Source: Armatimonadota bacterium
Lineage (GTDB): Bacteria > Armatimonadota > Zipacnadia > Zipacnadales > JABUFB01
Direction of reading: 5' to 3'
DNA length: 64,000 nt
Assembly (NCBI GenBank): GCA_013314775.1
Contig: JABUFB010000006.1
Span: 1 to 64,000 of the forward strand
A program made the translations under genes and the position numbers. Below are positions 36,048-44,500 of the stretch, piece by piece. Position 1 is the first letter of the stretch. Every line of letters begins with the position of its first letter. Under the pieces are notes generated by a model, which was given only the letters and a program-made list of their open reading frames with translations, ran no database searches and had not been told where the DNA came from.

Positions 36048-37382
36048 TCAGTCCGCCCCTTCGGGTTCGGCGAGGAAGACCTCGCGTGGCTCCGCCATTT
36101 TCAGGGCGACCCCAAGAGCGACCAGCGAGACGACGGTCGCGAAGCCGAACAGGGGCAGGTAACCTGTCTGCGGCGCCAGCCAGCCCACCCCGAGAGGCAG
36201 CAAGCTCAGGGGCAGGAGGAAGGCGTTGCCAAAACCGATATACGACGGGCGCTTCGCGGCGGGGGCGATATCCAGCAGGTAGTTGAACTCCCCGGTCTCT
36301 CGGCCGGAGGTGATCAGCCCGAAACCGCAGAACACGGCGCCGAGAAGGAAGATCTCCGCCCGGCTCGCGGGGATGCCGGGTCTTGCCGCGTAATCCAGCC
36401 ACGCACACGCCGAGGCCAGCGCGAAAGTGGCGAAGTTGACAACCGTGGTCGTCACGATCACCGCTCGGTTGCCCAACCGGTCGCTGATCCTCCCGAAAAC
36501 CACCGAGGAGAGCATCTCGCTCACCAGTTTCACGCTGAGGAACAGGGCTGCCCACTGATCCGCGAGGTCCAGCGCCACCTTCCCGAAGGCGATGAAGAAC
36601 GCCGGGAAGGCCTGTGTGATGCCCATAGTCAGGCGCAGCCACTGAAGCCGCTGGTAGAGCGGATCGCGCTGGAAGACCCGGATTCCCCTGGCGAAATGGT
36701 GGCGCAGCGTGAGCGTCCGGCGCGCCGCGTGAGCCTTCGGCTCTTGGGTGAGGGAAAACGTTCCCCAGGCGATGGCGAAGAAGACAATGCTGGTCAGATA
36801 CAGCGCGCCGTAGTTCGCCGGGAACTGAAGCGGGGACCTTGGCCCGAGATAGTGATTGACCAGCGGCGTGGCGATGAGAAGCGCCAGGATCATCCCCAGG
36901 AACTTGCGCCCGGTCATGAGGCTCCCGCGCCGGCTGCTGGGTACCGAACGCGCTGTGACGTCCATCCACGCCAGTTCCGCAACCCCGTTGAGCAGCATCC
37001 ACAGGAATAGCCCGGACAGGAAGGCCAGCAGCACGAGTTGCGGGTCTCGATCGACGCCGAGGAAAAGCGCGGCTGCGCACAACCCCATGGCCAGAACCCG
37101 ACCGATCGAGCCGGACATGTAAAGCGGCATCTTGTGCGGAACGGCATCCATCATCCGCGACATCAGCAATTGGGTGGACACGCGTCCCAGGTCCTGAACC
37201 GCCTGCACCAGCCCGACCGCCCATTCGGCCCCCGCAAGTCTGAGCACGAGCAGGGGCAGAACCGTGCCCGCGTCCGATGTGCGCATGGCCACGGCCGAAA
37301 AGGCGCCATTGATGACGTTCAGGATGAAATTGCGCCGCTGCAGGGGAACGGCGATGTCGGTGCGATGTTTCGACTCGGCCAA
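36048..37382 (-). CDS. Major facilitator superfamily transporter
   Basis: 444 residues with about 12 hydrophobic helices (for example LVLLAFLSGLFLWMLLNGVAEL, LGMILALLIATPLV, AEIFLLGAVFCGFGLITSG). Inter-helix loop VFGRISDRLGNRAVIV carries the MFS D-R-x-G-R-like signature. Substrate unknown. It is 55 bases downstream of pfkA on the same strand and may be cotranscribed. Confidence 0.88.
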   Translation of the reverse strand: MAESKHRTDIAVPLQRRNFILNVINGAFSAVAMRTSDAGTVLPLLVLRLAGAEWAVGLVQAVQDLGRVSTQLLMSRMMDAVPHKMPLYMSGSIGRVLAMGLCAAALFLGVDRDPQLVLLAFLSGLFLWMLLNGVAELAWMDVTARSVPSSRRGSLMTGRKFLGMILALLIATPLVNHYLGPRSPLQFPANYGALYLTSIVFFAIAWGTFSLTQEPKAHAARRTLTLRHHFARGIRVFQRDPLYQRLQWLRLTMGITQAFPAFFIAFGKVALDLADQWAALFLSVKLVSEMLSSVVFGRISDRLGNRAVIVTTTVVNFATFALASACAWLDYAARPGIPASRAEIFLLGAVFCGFGLITSGRETGEFNYLLDIAPAAKRPSYIGFGNAFLLPLSLLPLGVGWLAPQTGYLPLFGFATVVSLVALGVALKMAEPREVFLAEPEGAD

Positions 37383-37437
37383 AATAATCTCACAGTCTCG
37401 TGTGATTCGCGGTCTTTGCTCCGTGGTCGGGCTGCCC

Positions 37438-38400
37438 TCACCGGCTCAGGCGTTGAATGAGCTGAGCGTCGGATTTGTCAGCGGCAGTGGCCTTCCCCAC
37501 CTCGGTGAGAGGAGTGGTCGCCGGCTTGCCGGCAATCTCCCCCACCACGACGCCGCCTGTGCCTTCGGATATGAGTTGCACGGCATATGCCCCCAGACGG
37601 GACGCCAGGATCCGGTCGCGGGCAGTCGGCGCACCCCCGCGCTGGATATGCCCGAGAATGCAGGTGCGGAACTTCAGGTCACTTAGCTCCTGCAGGCGCT
37701 GTTTGAGCCCCTCCGCGCCGCCGAGCTCGTCGCCCTCGGCGCAAACGATGATGCTGCTCGCACGGCCCGCCGATTTACCCGCATTGAGTCGCTCGGCCAG
37801 TGCGCGATAATCGGTGGGCGTCTCGGGAATGCACACTTCCTCAGCCCCGCCGGCCAGGGCAGCCGCCAGGGCAATTGCCCCTGACCCGCGCCCCATGACC
37901 TCCACGATGAAAGTGCGCTCGTACGACTCAGCGGTGTCTCGGATGCGGTCGATGGCCTCCAGGGCGGTGTTCACGGCGGTGTCGAAGCCGATGGCGTAGT
38001 CGGAGCCGGTGGCGTCATTATCCACCGTGCCCGGGATGCCAATGCACAGTCCATCCCACAGGGCGCTCAGTTCACGCAAGCCCCGGAAGGTCCCGTCGCC
38101 GCCGATTGCCACGAGCCCGGCGACCCCGAAGCTGCGCAGTGTCTCGGCAGCTCTTGTGAGACCCTCAGCCGTCTCGAACAGGTCGCAACGACCGGCGCCG
38201 AGAACCGTGCCCCCGCGCTGGATCGTGTTGGAGACCAAGTTGTGGCTGAGCGGGATGAGTTCGCCGGACACCAGGCCATTGTAGCCGTAGCGAGAGCCCA
38301 ATGCCTCCCAGCCGCGGTTCAGGGTGCAGCGTACAACGGCCCGGATGCAGGCGTTCATGCCCGGAGCATCGCCGCCGCTTGTGAGGACCGCGATTTTCAT
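37438..38400 (-). CDS. pfkA: 6-phosphofructokinase, ATP-dependent type
   Basis: 320 residues phosphorylating fructose 6-phosphate, the committed glycolytic step. LTSGGDAPGMNACIRAVV binds ATP phosphates; AIGGDGTFRG and GIPGTVDND contain the catalytic aspartate. The glycines in GGDG and PGTVDND are those of ATP-using enzymes, whereas pyrophosphate-using forms carry Asp and Lys there. VEVMGRGSGAIAL and GHIQRGGAPTARDR complete the signature. Start ATG 38400 follows GGAGGAGAAGG. The upstream open frame is not coding. Confidence 0.95.
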   Translation of the reverse strand: MKIAVLTSGGDAPGMNACIRAVVRCTLNRGWEALGSRYGYNGLVSGELIPLSHNLVSNTIQRGGTVLGAGRCDLFETAEGLTRAAETLRSFGVAGLVAIGGDGTFRGLRELSALWDGLCIGIPGTVDNDATGSDYAIGFDTAVNTALEAIDRIRDTAESYERTFIVEVMGRGSGAIALAAALAGGAEEVCIPETPTDYRALAERLNAGKSAGRASSIIVCAEGDELGGAEGLKQRLQELSDLKFRTCILGHIQRGGAPTARDRILASRLGAYAVQLISEGTGGVVVGEIAGKPATTPLTEVGKATAADKSDAQLIQRLSR

Positions 38401-38458
38401 CCGCCTTCTCCTCCATATCCGCGCGGGCCGGTTCTGCCCGTCTTCAGACAGCGGGTGG

Positions 38459-38486
38459 ATTGTACCACGCCCACCGATGGGCGCAA
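38459..38486 (-). promoter_or_regulatory. Promoter of pfkA with an inverted repeat in its spacer
   Basis: Leftward TTGCGC (complement of 38481-38486) and TACAAT (complement of 38459-38464), 16-base spacer. The spacer overlaps a perfect inverted repeat CGCCCA-CCGA-TGGGCG (38468-38483), a candidate operator. Confidence 0.5.
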
Positions 38487-38748
38487 GGCCTGGAAGTGTG
38501 CAGGCAGACTCGCGCAACGCCTGCCTCACCCCTCGCTGCCCCGCTCCTTCTCGGCATCCGCGGGCGATGGCATTGCTCAGGATGAAGGGGAGGAACGGCT
38601 GTCGGGCGAGACGCCCGATTCATGCGACAGGGACTTTGTGAAGAAATGCACTTGCTTTTTTCCCCGTCGATATATAGACTCATTAGTGTCCGGCGGGCGA
38701 GCGTCACAAGCGCTTTCCGCGCTGGACATCACAACTCACGGAGTCCCG

Positions 38749-38779
38749 CCCGCAGCCAGGGGAAACCCGCAGCCAGGGA
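38749..38779 (+). repeat. Two tandem copies of CCCGCAGCCAGGG(G/A)
   Basis: Copies at 38749-38762 and 38766-38779, period 17 bases, in the leader of the TM1266-like/hydG unit. They could be a double operator or part of a folded leader RNA. Confidence 0.5.
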
Positions 38780-38880
38780 GAGACGCCACCGCTGCTCACG
38801 CAACGACCAGCGCTGACCCACCGGCGCTGTGTGGCCGTCTCCCCCTCTCGGGAGGCGGCTTTCGCGTTCTGAGGGAGCGC

Positions 38881-39141
38881 ATGAGCAAGCGAGTCGGCGT
38901 CATTGTCTGCATTATTGAGGATCCGGAGCAGCACTCCGACCTGTTCAACGCTGCCCTCCACGGCTTCACTCACCTCATCCGAGGGCGCATGGGCTGCCCC
39001 TTCCACGAGCACGGCATCGGCGTGGTTTCTCTCACAGTGGTTGCCACAGTAGACGAGATCAATGAGCTTACCGGGCGGCTTGGCAATGTGCCGGGCGTGC
39101 AGGCCAAGACCGCCATCAGCAGGCGTGAGATCGACGATTGA
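38881..39141 (+). CDS. TM1266-like ACT-fold regulator of iron-only hydrogenase
   Basis: 86 residues. SKRVGVIVCIIEDPEQHSD, GRMGCPFHEHGIGVVSLTVVATVDEINELTGRLGNVPGV and TAISRREI match the small ACT-like family exemplified by Thermotoga TM1266, which is encoded beside hydG. The ATG 38881 start has GAGGGAGC just upstream. It probably senses a small ligand or helps control hydrogenase genes; the mechanism is unknown. The hydG-like gene follows at once. Confidence 0.88.
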   Translation: MSKRVGVIVCIIEDPEQHSDLFNAALHGFTHLIRGRMGCPFHEHGIGVVSLTVVATVDEINELTGRLGNVPGVQAKTAISRREIDD

Positions 39142-39179
39142 CGGGTCGGCCGCAAGGCCGGGAAAGGGATGCATTGAGC

Positions 39180-40658
39180 ATGGCGACCGCGGAACTTCCT
39201 CCCAGGCTGCAACAGTGGGTGGACGGAGTCATCAAGCCGGAACAGATCGAACGCTACCTTGACAACGGCAAGTGCTTCATCGACGAGGCCGCCATCTGGC
39301 GGACCCTCGAAGAGAACCGTAATCCAGATGAGAAACGCATTCGCGACATCATGGACAAGTCGCTGGCGATCCAGCGGCTGGACCCGGATGAACTCGCCGC
39401 GCTCCTGCACTGCAACGATGAGGACCTCTGGCAGGAGATCTACGCCACCGGCCTGGAGATCAAGCGCAAGGTGTACGGCCGGCGCATCGTTTTCTTCGCG
39501 CCGCTCTACGTGGCCAATCTCTGCGTCAACAATTGCGCCTACTGCGGCCTGAGGCGGGAGAACAGCGCCATCGTCCGCCAGCGCCTGAACATGGACCAAC
39601 TGCGGGCCGAAGTGCGGGCTTTGGTGAGCAAGGGCCATAAGCGGCTTATCATGGTCTACGGCGAACATCCCAGCACCGATGCGGACTACATCGCCGAGAC
39701 CATCAGGGTTGCTTACGAAACCAAGGTCGGCAATGGCGAGATCCGGCGGGTCAATGTGAACGCCGCGCCATTGAGCATCGAGGATTTTCGCAAGCTGCAC
39801 GAGGTGGGAATCGGCACCTACCAGGTGTTCCAGGAGACCTACCACCGGCCCACGTACGAGAAGCTGCACCCCGCCGGGACGCTCAAAGGCCACTACCTGT
39901 GGCGCCTGTATGCCTTGCACCGCGCCCAGGAGGCAGGCATCGACGACGTGGCCATCGGCGCTCTGTTCGGCCTGTATGACCATCGCTTCGAGGCCATGGG
40001 CCTGCTTGCGCACACGATTGATCTCGAAAAGCACTTCAACGGCGTGGGTCCGCATACCATCAGCTTCCCGCGCATTGAGCCCGCGGTCAACACGCCGTAT
40101 CTCGAGAACCCCGAGTACAAGGTGCCTGACGACCAGTTCAAGAAGATCGTCGCTGCGCTGCGCCTCGCAGTGCCATATACCGGGATGATCCTTACCTGCC
40201 GTGAGACTCCGGAAATGCGGCGCGATGTCATCAACGTGGGCATTACCCAGATCGACGCCGGGTCGAATATCACCATTGGCGGGTACCAGGAGGAACAAGC
40301 GCGCGGGGAAAAACAGCAATTCATGCTCTCCGACAGCCGCTCACTGGATGAGGTAGTGCGAGAACTGGCCGAGCAGGGCATGATCACCTCCTTCTGCACC
40401 GCAGGCTATCGCTGCGGACGCACCGGCGAGTACTTCATGAAGATCGCCAAGGCCGGCAAGGCTCACTGCCAGTGCATGCCCAATGCGATCCTGACCTTCA
40501 AGGAGTACCTGCTGGATTACGCCTCGCCCGAGACTCGCGCGGTGGGCGAGCCGCTGATCGAGAAAGAGATCGAGCAGTTGCCTATCGAGGAGCTGCGCCG
40601 GTTCGTCCGCGACGCCATCGCCCGTATTGAGGCCGGAGAACGCGATGTCTACGTCTGA
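39180..40658 (+). CDS. hydG: [FeFe]-hydrogenase maturase HydG (radical SAM), altered auxiliary motif
   Basis: 492 residues. HydG cleaves tyrosine to make the CO and cyanide ligands of the hydrogenase H-cluster precursor. The radical SAM cluster motif CVNNCAYC (Cys 115, 119, 122) is intact. The rest aligns well: KRLIMVYGEHPS, FQETYHRPTYEKLHP, TISFPRIEPA, ITQIDAGSNITIGGY. In the C-terminal region canonical HydG has CTACYR...C (Cx2Cx22C, auxiliary cluster). Here it reads CTAGYRCGRTGEYFM...CQCMPNA, so the second cysteine is Gly 409, while extra cysteines occur at 412 and 430. hydE, hydF and the hydrogenase itself are not in the window. Confidence 0.92.
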   Translation: MATAELPPRLQQWVDGVIKPEQIERYLDNGKCFIDEAAIWRTLEENRNPDEKRIRDIMDKSLAIQRLDPDELAALLHCNDEDLWQEIYATGLEIKRKVYGRRIVFFAPLYVANLCVNNCAYCGLRRENSAIVRQRLNMDQLRAEVRALVSKGHKRLIMVYGEHPSTDADYIAETIRVAYETKVGNGEIRRVNVNAAPLSIEDFRKLHEVGIGTYQVFQETYHRPTYEKLHPAGTLKGHYLWRLYALHRAQEAGIDDVAIGALFGLYDHRFEAMGLLAHTIDLEKHFNGVGPHTISFPRIEPAVNTPYLENPEYKVPDDQFKKIVAALRLAVPYTGMILTCRETPEMRRDVINVGITQIDAGSNITIGGYQEEQARGEKQQFMLSDSRSLDEVVRELAEQGMITSFCTAGYRCGRTGEYFMKIAKAGKAHCQCMPNAILTFKEYLLDYASPETRAVGEPLIEKEIEQLPIEELRRFVRDAIARIEAGERDVYV

Positions 40659-40908
40659 TGACCTGAGGTCCGCGCTGGAGACCGAGGTCGAGCGGTTCCG
40701 GACCATGTACCCGAACAGCACCGTGCGCTTCGCGGAAGTCCTGGGCAAGCGGGTCTCCCACGTGGCCGGACCCACCGATGATCTCCTGGTGGGTGAGTTG
40801 CGGTATCCCGTGAACGACCGGCTGGTGATGTTCGTCACAAACGGAGACGGGCTGACGGAAGACGACCTGAGACGCTTCGCGGTGCAGGTGGCGTGGGTGG
40901 TCAGCTGA
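40645..40908 (+). CDS. Small protein of unknown function coupled to hydG
   Basis: 87 residues from ATG 40645, overlapping the hydG stop by 14 bases, with GGAG seven bases before it. The sequence (HVAGPTDDLLVGELRYPVND, EDDLRRFAVQVAWVV) is charged, without membrane segments or cysteines. I recognise no family. The tight overlap implies translational coupling with hydG. Confidence 0.7.
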   Translation: MSTSDDLRSALETEVERFRTMYPNSTVRFAEVLGKRVSHVAGPTDDLLVGELRYPVNDRLVMFVTNGDGLTEDDLRRFAVQVAWVVS

Positions 40909-40934
40909 CGGCAGTACGGCTGTGATGATACCCA

Positions 40935-40970
40935 AGGGGCAGTCACCGGGCCAAGCAGGTGGCTGCCCCT
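40935..40970. terminator. Bidirectional terminator after the hydG unit
   Basis: AGGGGCAGTCACC (40935-40947) pairs with GGTGGCTGCCCCT (40958-40970), 13 bp with one G-U pair. It lies between the convergent small gene and osmC-like gene. Confidence 0.6.
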
Positions 40971-40989
40971 GTTGATCTGCGGACCGAGT

Positions 40990-41421
40990 TCAGCCCTTGA
41001 CGATCTCCCACTTCACCTCAATCTTCGCCACCGCGCGCAGCATCGCCTGGGCCGAGCAATAGGTCTCGCTGGACAGATCAATCGCCCGCTTCAGCTTGCT
41101 CTCCTCAATGTCCCCGGAGACCACGTGGGTGATGGTGATGTCGGTGTACACCTTGGGGTCCTCGTCGCGGCGGATGCCCTCCACCTTCACCTGGTACCCG
41201 GTGACGTTCTGGCGCATCTTGCGCAGGAATGAGATGACATCCATCCCTGTGCAGCCTGCCAGGGCGATGAGCATGACGTGCATCGGCCTTGGTCCGAGAT
41301 TCTGCCCGCCATGGTCTTCGCTAGCATCGAGGACAATGGTGTGCCCGGTGGGCAGTGCGGCATCAAAGGCCATGCCTGCGAGGTCCTTCAGGTTGAGCTC
41401 AACTGCCACGGATTCGGGCAT
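40990..41421 (-). CDS. OsmC/Ohr-family protein
   Basis: 143 residues. LGPRPMHVMLIALAGCTGMDVISFLRKM has the first conserved cysteine, and SSETYCSAQAMLRAV the second; together they form the peroxide-reducing pair of the family. It likely protects against organic hydroperoxides or acts on related thiol substrates. Start ATG 41421 has GGGAGG upstream. It is alone on its strand. Confidence 0.9.
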   Translation of the reverse strand: MPESVAVELNLKDLAGMAFDAALPTGHTIVLDASEDHGGQNLGPRPMHVMLIALAGCTGMDVISFLRKMRQNVTGYQVKVEGIRRDEDPKVYTDITITHVVSGDIEESKLKRAIDLSSETYCSAQAMLRAVAKIEVKWEIVKG

Positions 41422-41494
41422 GTGATGGCCTCCCTGGTGAGGTTGGTCTGCGGTAGAAGGCGGTGGTCGCCGCGCGCCCAATGCGCTGATCGAA

Positions 41495-41569
41495 TGTAGG
41501 AGCGGGCTTGCCCGCGAATGCCTTCCTTCGGAACGCCAACGACGTTGCAGGCAAACCCGCTCCCGCAAT
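41495..41569. repeat. REP-like palindrome pair
   Basis: TGTAGGAGCGGGCTTGCCCG at 41495-41514 (continuing CGAA) contains a GCGGGC-TT-GCCCGC hairpin. An inverted, slightly diverged copy lies at 41550-41569 (GGCAAACCCGCTCCCGCAAT). Head-to-head pairs of this form are typical of REP elements, and the unit closely resembles the Pseudomonas-type REP. No REP-associated transposase is in the window. Confidence 0.7.
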
Positions 41570-41599
41570 GTAACGCGACGCGGGATGGAGTCCTCTCCC

Positions 41600-44500
41600 C
41601 TACTTCAGCCTCTCGATCGCCTCCGCGACTGCTTCCCGAATGTCATACAGCTTCTGCGGTTCAGGCAGGATCTTTGTCGAATATCGGCCGCCGGCGTTGG
41701 GGATTTCCACCAGCGTTGACGCAAGCTCCAGCGCCGCCTCACCCGCACTCACGTCTTTCCCCGCTGCCTTGCCCTTCGCCACCAGGTCCCGCAGCAGGTA
41801 CAGGTACTCGTAATCCTCGACGCCCTCGCGGGCCTGGGCAAGACGCACCGAACTCACGGGTCCCGGATGGCCGATCAAGCTGCCCGGGTACGCCAGGAAG
41901 CCGTCGCCGTTGGGGTACCGCACCCAGGTGTATTCGCCCGGCTCGCCGCTCTGGTGGATGTACCGGTGCCAGCCGTATTGGTACGGGTTGTAAGTGAGCC
42001 AGTCGATGCCCCAGAACTCGTAGGCATCGGCGCCATACTTGAAGCAGTAGTGGGGCAGGAGGCGCTCCACGGCGCAGTACGGGGTGTCGGTGCACATCTG
42101 CCCGTCGGTGGTCCACCAGATGGTGTCCCCGGCCTCCTTACGCTCCTTGATCACATCCACCGGCACGCACCCATAGTGCCCAATTCCCCACACGTCCAGG
42201 TACCCGTTCCAGGCCGGGATGTGCCGCCAAGTGCTGCAGTAGATGGGGATCGCCGGATCGACCTCGTGGATCATGTCGCACAGGGCCTGCATTTGTTTGA
42301 TGATGTGCTCGTGATGGTCAAAAGGCTCGTCCGAGATGTAAAGGGTGAACTTGTCGTCCCAGCCCTTTTCCTTGATGTGGGTCCAGAAGGCGCCCAGGCA
42401 GGCCTGGTAGGCGGTCTTGAACTCCGGACGCAGGACGGCGCGGTCCACATCTTGATACGGGTACTCGCCAGGATAGGGGGCCTCGCCGAATTTCTCGCCG
42501 GGGGGGTGGCCCCAGCCGAAGCAGTAGAAGTACCACGGGGTGTAGCTGTGTTTCATACCAAGCTCGTTGAAGAAGACCTCGGCTGCTCGGTCGAAGTCTT
42601 CGAAATCCGCGATCACCTGGCCGTTTTCGTACCGGATGCTGGGCGCGGGGTAGACCTGATGCGGGTTGGTCCGGTGGTCCGCCATGAACCGCCAGAATTG
42701 CTCCAGGGTCTCCTGCCGCGTTTGACCCGGGACCTGCCACCAGCCCTCGTTCTGGCGCACGTCGTAGATAGCCTTGACGTGGTTTTCACGGGGAAGCGTG
42801 AAGTCCCACACGTGCACGGTGAAAGGCACCCGGGCATCCAGACCCTCGGCCCGGAAGCGCACGGAACCGGAATAGTCGCCGGGCGCGGCGTTTTCAGGAA
42901 CCGAAACCGTCACCCACACCGGCTGCGTGGTGTTTTCCGGCAGGTCGAAGGTATTAGTGGGCAAGAGCGGGTCGGGCCACATGCCAGGCCAGCCGTCGCA
43001 GGCGCCGGGTGATTTGGGGTACTTCCGATGCCAGGAAGGGCTGTCGGTGGAGTAGTAATTGGTCTTGTGGTCGATGGGCACGAACCCGACCACGTTGATC
43101 TCCACGTCATCCAGCCGGGCACCGGCGGCGTTTACCGGCGCGACAACGCTTGCCTTCACGCCGGTCAGGTCTCGCGGGCTGCGCAGGGCAAGCTGGAGGG
43201 GTTCCTTCTCATTGCGGGCACAGGAAATCACCGTTGCGGGCGCCTCGCGCGGAGGGATGTCGTCCGGGAAGACCTTGACCACCGCGTTCACCGGCCAGAC
43301 GGCGAGCTCGGCCAGAGCCTCCGTCTGTGCGCCTTCTATGGGACCCACCGTGCCCTCCACGGCTTCCGCCAGCACGATGCCGTCGTGCCAGACGGTGCCC
43401 GATGCGTTCATGGTGAGATGAACCTGGAAGGTGGCGATGTCCTCGGGCATCTCAAACAGCCCGGCCATGAGCGTCCAGTCCTTGGTTCCGGACAGCGCTG
43501 GGCCGATGCTGGTGAACTTCCGACTCTCGCAAAGCTCGCCGTCAGCATTGCGGTAATGAGCATGGATCTGGGCGCTGGGGCTGACGTCTTCAGTCTTCAG
43601 CCAGCCGGAGAGGAAGTAGCTCTTGAAGGGCTGCACAGGCACATTCTGCCGCCAGCCGGTCCAGGAACGGGTGGATCCTTCCGGGATGCTCATTCGCACG
43701 GCCCGGGAGCCGAACAGGCCACCCTCCACCACAGCCATCTCGGTGCCGTCTGATTGCACTCCCTCCGCGCCGCCGGGCCAGCCGTCAGGAAGCTGCCCAG
43801 GCTCCTCGAAACTCGGGTTCCGCACCAGGTTGCGGTCGCTGGCGAGCAGTCCCGCATAGTCAGATGTCTCAGCGGCTTTGATCGCCGGGTCGCTGGAGAA
43901 GTAAACATAGAAGGTCTTGATCGTCTTCGCCGGGATAGAGCCTTCAAACAGCAGACGATCGGAGACTTCATAGTGCGGCACCAGTTTGCCCGCGTCGGTG
44001 ACGCGCACCGAGGCGAAGTTCATCATGCCGCGCATGCGGGCGGCGATGATCGAGGTGTCCACGAACACGAGGGGCTGTTCCAGCGCCTGATCCGCCGGGT
44101 TGAAGACGCGAACCGGCACCCGGCAGTCCCAGCGCAGATTGTCGCCGGGGTTGTCGTCGAACCACGGGGCATCCTGGCCAATCTCGGTTACATCGAGCGC
44201 TTCCCGTCTGCACTCGGTCACGCGGACGCGCACCTCGGCCACGGTCTCCAGGGTCACGTCATCGAACCACGCGGTTCCGGTCCCCCGCAGGACGGTGCCA
44301 AGGTCGGCGCGGTTGGCATTCTCTGGCGCGACGAACTCCGCGGTGACCTGCTTCCAGTCATAGGTGCCCTCGCCGCCGTAGAGCATGGGCGAGATGATCA
44401 TATAGTTCTGCTCATTGCCCACGTGGATGTACCAGCCCGCATTTCCTTTGACGTTCTCGGCCTTCACCCAGGCGGTCATGCGGTACCGAGCCCCGCCGAC

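Larger units (their letters stand above)
38401..38880. other. Long divergent intergenic region, pfkA / TM1266-like regulator
   Basis: 480 bases without a convincing gene. It holds the pfkA promoter, a nested inverted repeat around 38597-38628 (TCGGGCG-AGA-CGCCCGA inside CTGTCG...CGACAG), a rightward A+T-rich promoter-like patch (TTGCTT 38652, TATAGA 38673, spacer only 15), a tandem 14-mer, and a GC-rich hairpin just before the regulator gene. Confidence 0.5.

Noticed and set aside
37438-38400. Pyrophosphate-dependent phosphofructokinase
   Set aside because: Gly is present at both diagnostic positions (GGDG and PGTVDND), which indicates the ATP type.
38691-38880. Cobalamin or other known riboswitch before the TM1266-like gene
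   Set aside because: No B12-box or other signature found; only a tandem repeat and a hairpin are visible.
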